DNA of 64,000 nt, from contig NZ_MZGT01000021.1 of the NCBI RefSeq assembly GCF_002029255.1, forward strand, positions 17,047 through 81,046, written 5' to 3'. Below the pieces are notes generated by a model, which saw only the letters and a program-made list of their open reading frames with translations, did no database searches and was not told the origin of the DNA. The DNA is from Clostridium chromiireducens (GTDB taxonomy: Bacteria > Bacillota > Clostridia > Clostridiales > Clostridiaceae). The translations under genes and the position numbers were made by a program. Shown piece by piece: positions 61,914-64,000 of the stretch. The stretch's first letter is position 1; each line of letters begins with the position of its first letter.

Positions 61914-63314
61914 ATGGCTGGTACTAAAAATTTAACACAAGGCAATCCTGCCAAATTAATATTATTATTTACTGTTCCATTATTAATTGGTAATATATTT
62001 CAACAATTTTATAATATAGCTGATACATTTATTGTTGGACGTACTATAGGTATTAACGCTTTAGCTGCTGTAGGTTGTACAGGCGGTATCATGTTTTTGA
62101 TTTTAGGCTTTGCTCAAGGTTTAACAGGTGGACTTTCCATTATTACGGCCCAGAAATTTGGAGCAGGTGATAAAAAAGCAATTAAAGAAAGTTATTTTAC
62201 AGGTATAATCATTAGTATGATAGTAACTATAGTTCTTACTATAATAAGTACAATTTTTGCTAGGGATATATTAGAAGCCTTAAATACACCAGCAGAGATT
62301 ATAGATGATGCATATAATTTTATGTTTATAATATTTCTTGGAATAATAGCTTCAATGTTTTTTAATTTCTTTTCAAATGTTATAAGAGCTTTGGGAGATA
62401 GTAGAACACCACTTATATATTTAGTAGTAGCATGTATTTTAAATATAATTTTAGAGTTTGGTTTTATTTTAATCTTTAAGATGGGGGTAAGAGGAGCAGC
62501 GCTAGCAACCGTTTTAGCACAAGGAGTTTCAGCTTTATTATGTATATGGTACATAAAAAGATATTTACCAATACTTAAATTAACAAAAAGCGATTTGAAA
62601 ATATCAAAGAGTGTTTTTATAGAACATTTAAAAATCTCTCTGCCAATGGCATTTCAATTGTCTATAATAGCAATTGGCACTCTTGTAGTGCAATTTGCAC
62701 TTAATAGTCTTGGTGCTGTTTCTGTTGCTGCTTATACAGCGGCTCAAAAAATTGATACTATTGCAGTTCAGCCAATGATTTCTATAGGTATCACAATGGC
62801 TACCTATACAGCTCAAAATTATGGTGCAAAAAAATATGACAGAATAAAAGAAGGAGTAAGAAAGTGTGTTCTTATATCAGTAGTTTTCAGTGTTATTGTA
62901 GCAATTATTAATATATTCGCAGGACAATATCTAACAGCAATTTTCGTTGGATTTGATCAAAAGGAAGTTATATCCTTATCACAAATATATTTAACTTCCA
63001 ATGGAATATTTTATTTTGTGCTTTCAATGCTTTTTATATACAGGAACACTCTTCAAGGCTTAGGTCAAAGCTTTATTCCAACCGTTGCAGGTATTATGGA
63101 ATTATTAATGAGAACTTTAGCTGCGATAATGTTGTCAAGGACATTTGGATTCTTAGGAGTATCTCTATCAAATCCTTTAGCGTGGTTTGGAGCATGTATC
63201 CCACTTGCTTGCGCTTATTATATTTCTATAAATAAAATAGAAAAAGAACAGTTAGAAAAAGAAAATTATTCAGACGAGAATGATATAAATGCATGTAGTT
63301 GTGTGAATAAGTAA
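61914..63314 (+). CDS. MATE-family efflux transporter
   Basis: A 466-aa protein with 12 membrane helices. ATG 61914 has AGGAGG ahead; an in-frame ATG at 61893 has none. Starts LTQGNPAKLILLFTVPLLIGNIFQQFYNIADTFIVGR, the MATE N-terminus. The halves have the usual internal symmetry. It exports organic cations or toxic metabolites with Na+ or H+. Ends in a Cys-bearing tail (NACSCVNK). Confidence 0.92.
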   Translation: MAGTKNLTQGNPAKLILLFTVPLLIGNIFQQFYNIADTFIVGRTIGINALAAVGCTGGIMFLILGFAQGLTGGLSIITAQKFGAGDKKAIKESYFTGIIISMIVTIVLTIISTIFARDILEALNTPAEIIDDAYNFMFIIFLGIIASMFFNFFSNVIRALGDSRTPLIYLVVACILNIILEFGFILIFKMGVRGAALATVLAQGVSALLCIWYIKRYLPILKLTKSDLKISKSVFIEHLKISLPMAFQLSIIAIGTLVVQFALNSLGAVSVAAYTAAQKIDTIAVQPMISIGITMATYTAQNYGAKKYDRIKEGVRKCVLISVVFSVIVAIINIFAGQYLTAIFVGFDQKEVISLSQIYLTSNGIFYFVLSMLFIYRNTLQGLGQSFIPTVAGIMELLMRTLAAIMLSRTFGFLGVSLSNPLAWFGACIPLACAYYISINKIEKEQLEKENYSDENDINACSCVNK

Positions 63315-63558
63315 AAAAGAATAGGAATTATTTATTTTTAACATATTCTCCACAATATAACGTTAGTATATAAATACCATGTTGAAGTTATCTTTAATAT
63401 GGTATTTTCTGTTGCGAAGAAAAATGAACAATAATAAAATTACTTGTTAAGGAAATGTACAGGTTAATATATTAAATTATAAATAAGTTAAAGCAATCTA
63501 AAAGAGTTTTAGGCCATAGTTAATAAGTAAGAAGTACATTTGATTTGGGGTGATAAGG

Positions 63559-63801
63559 ATGAATGATAAATTAGTTTATAGATATGAAAATAGAATTTCA
63601 AATTTTTTTATAGGAATGATTTTAGTATTTATTAGTACTGTAAAGATTATGTTTAATAAAAATGAATTAATGAATTTTACAATGAGGATTGGAGTTAATA
63701 TGATGATGTTTGGAGTAATCTTAGGATTTATTGGTGTAGTTGGGCAATATATTGGCAAAATTCTTAAAGAGAGCAAAGGAAAACAAAGTTATTATAATTA
63801 A
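63559..63801 (+). CDS. Small membrane protein of unknown function
   Basis: An 80-aa protein with two membrane helices (~14-32 and ~47-70) and charged ends. ATG 63559 has GGGGTG ahead; GTG 63550 overlaps it. The helix near residue 47 is Met/Gly-rich (MMMFGVILGFIGVVG). No family recognised. Confidence 0.55.
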   Translation: MNDKLVYRYENRISNFFIGMILVFISTVKIMFNKNELMNFTMRIGVNMMMFGVILGFIGVVGQYIGKILKESKGKQSYYN

Positions 63802-64000
63802 CAATATAAAAAATCATAATGGAATTTGTGTTGTAAAAATATGACAATGTTAATCTATATAAAAGCGATTTAAGATAGTGTAAAGTAAGCTATGAAAAAA
63901 TAGAAGTAAAAATCAATCTACACTATTAAGTAAAAATGTTTAATTTTACAATTTATCATTTGATTTTGTGTATGACAAAAGACCTCCGTCGCCGAAGGCA

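Noticed and set aside
63802..64000. A gene start or tRNA at the right edge
   Set aside because: The GC-richer last ~25 bases (GACCTCCGTCGCCGAAGGCA) are cut by the window edge; too little is visible to call.

Overview
The window is AT-rich, tightly packed DNA of a solventogenic-type Clostridium, closest in feel to the C. beijerinckii / C. saccharoperbutylacetonicum / C. butyricum group. That placement is an inference. It rests on AGGAGG-type ribosome sites, many U-tailed hairpin terminators, secreted proteins with choline-binding-type Trp/Gly wall repeats, an Etf-linked lactate oxidation cluster with an acyl-CoA dehydrogenase, a clostridial 2[4Fe-4S] ferredoxin and several HxlR regulators. I saw no rRNA, tRNA, CRISPR array, prophage or transposase gene.

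Layout. 0-7.7 kb: end of an ABC-F ATPase, a secreted DUF4179-like protein, an NhaP-type antiporter, an orphan sugar-binding protein and a flavoprotein/HxlR pair. 8-16.3 kb: an frv-like operon (PRD activator, M42 aminopeptidase, PTS IIA-IIB-IIC, M24 aminopeptidase, MalY-type C-S lyase, RDD protein) ending in a degenerate antiporter fragment. 16.6-23.2 kb: methyltransferase, acyltransferase, Tim44-like protein, FliB, a TetR/LUD unit with three operator copies and an FG-GAP-like protein. 23.5-28 kb: AEC transporter, a secreted wall-binding protein with a DUF4367 tail and an ECF sigma/anti-sigma pair whose anti-sigma has the same tail. 28.3-29.9 kb: a second flavoprotein/HxlR pair and a DUF2500 protein.

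30-38.7 kb is the metabolic core: lactate racemase (larA) divergent from etfB-etfA-lctP-dld-acd. PdhR/LldR-type palindromes overlap the core promoters on both sides. 38.9-51.5 kb carries a wall-binding protein, a desaturase, a bacteriohemerythrin, a nitroreductase/HxlR/nitrilase unit, a short leader ORF with attenuator-like folding before a CD3324-family gene, thioredoxin reductase, thiol peroxidase and a stand-alone S21 gene (58 aa). 51.5-64 kb: a large SPFH protein, a lysozyme-like secreted protein, ferredoxin, peroxiredoxin, CAP-domain protein, an ion transporter, a PAS-GGDEF-EAL protein and a MATE exporter.

Themes. (1) Lactate use: racemase, permease and dehydrogenase/Etf under apparent shared control, plus a separate TetR-controlled LUD protein. 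(2) Oxygen and redox defence: hemerythrin, Tpx, TrxB, peroxiredoxin, flavoproteins, nitroreductase and an O2-requiring desaturase. (3) Cell-surface sensing: ECF/anti-sigma and secreted DUF4367 and DUF4179 proteins. (4) Three families of short non-coding inverted repeats (A, B and C) lie between genes; several copies occupy promoter or operon-internal positions.
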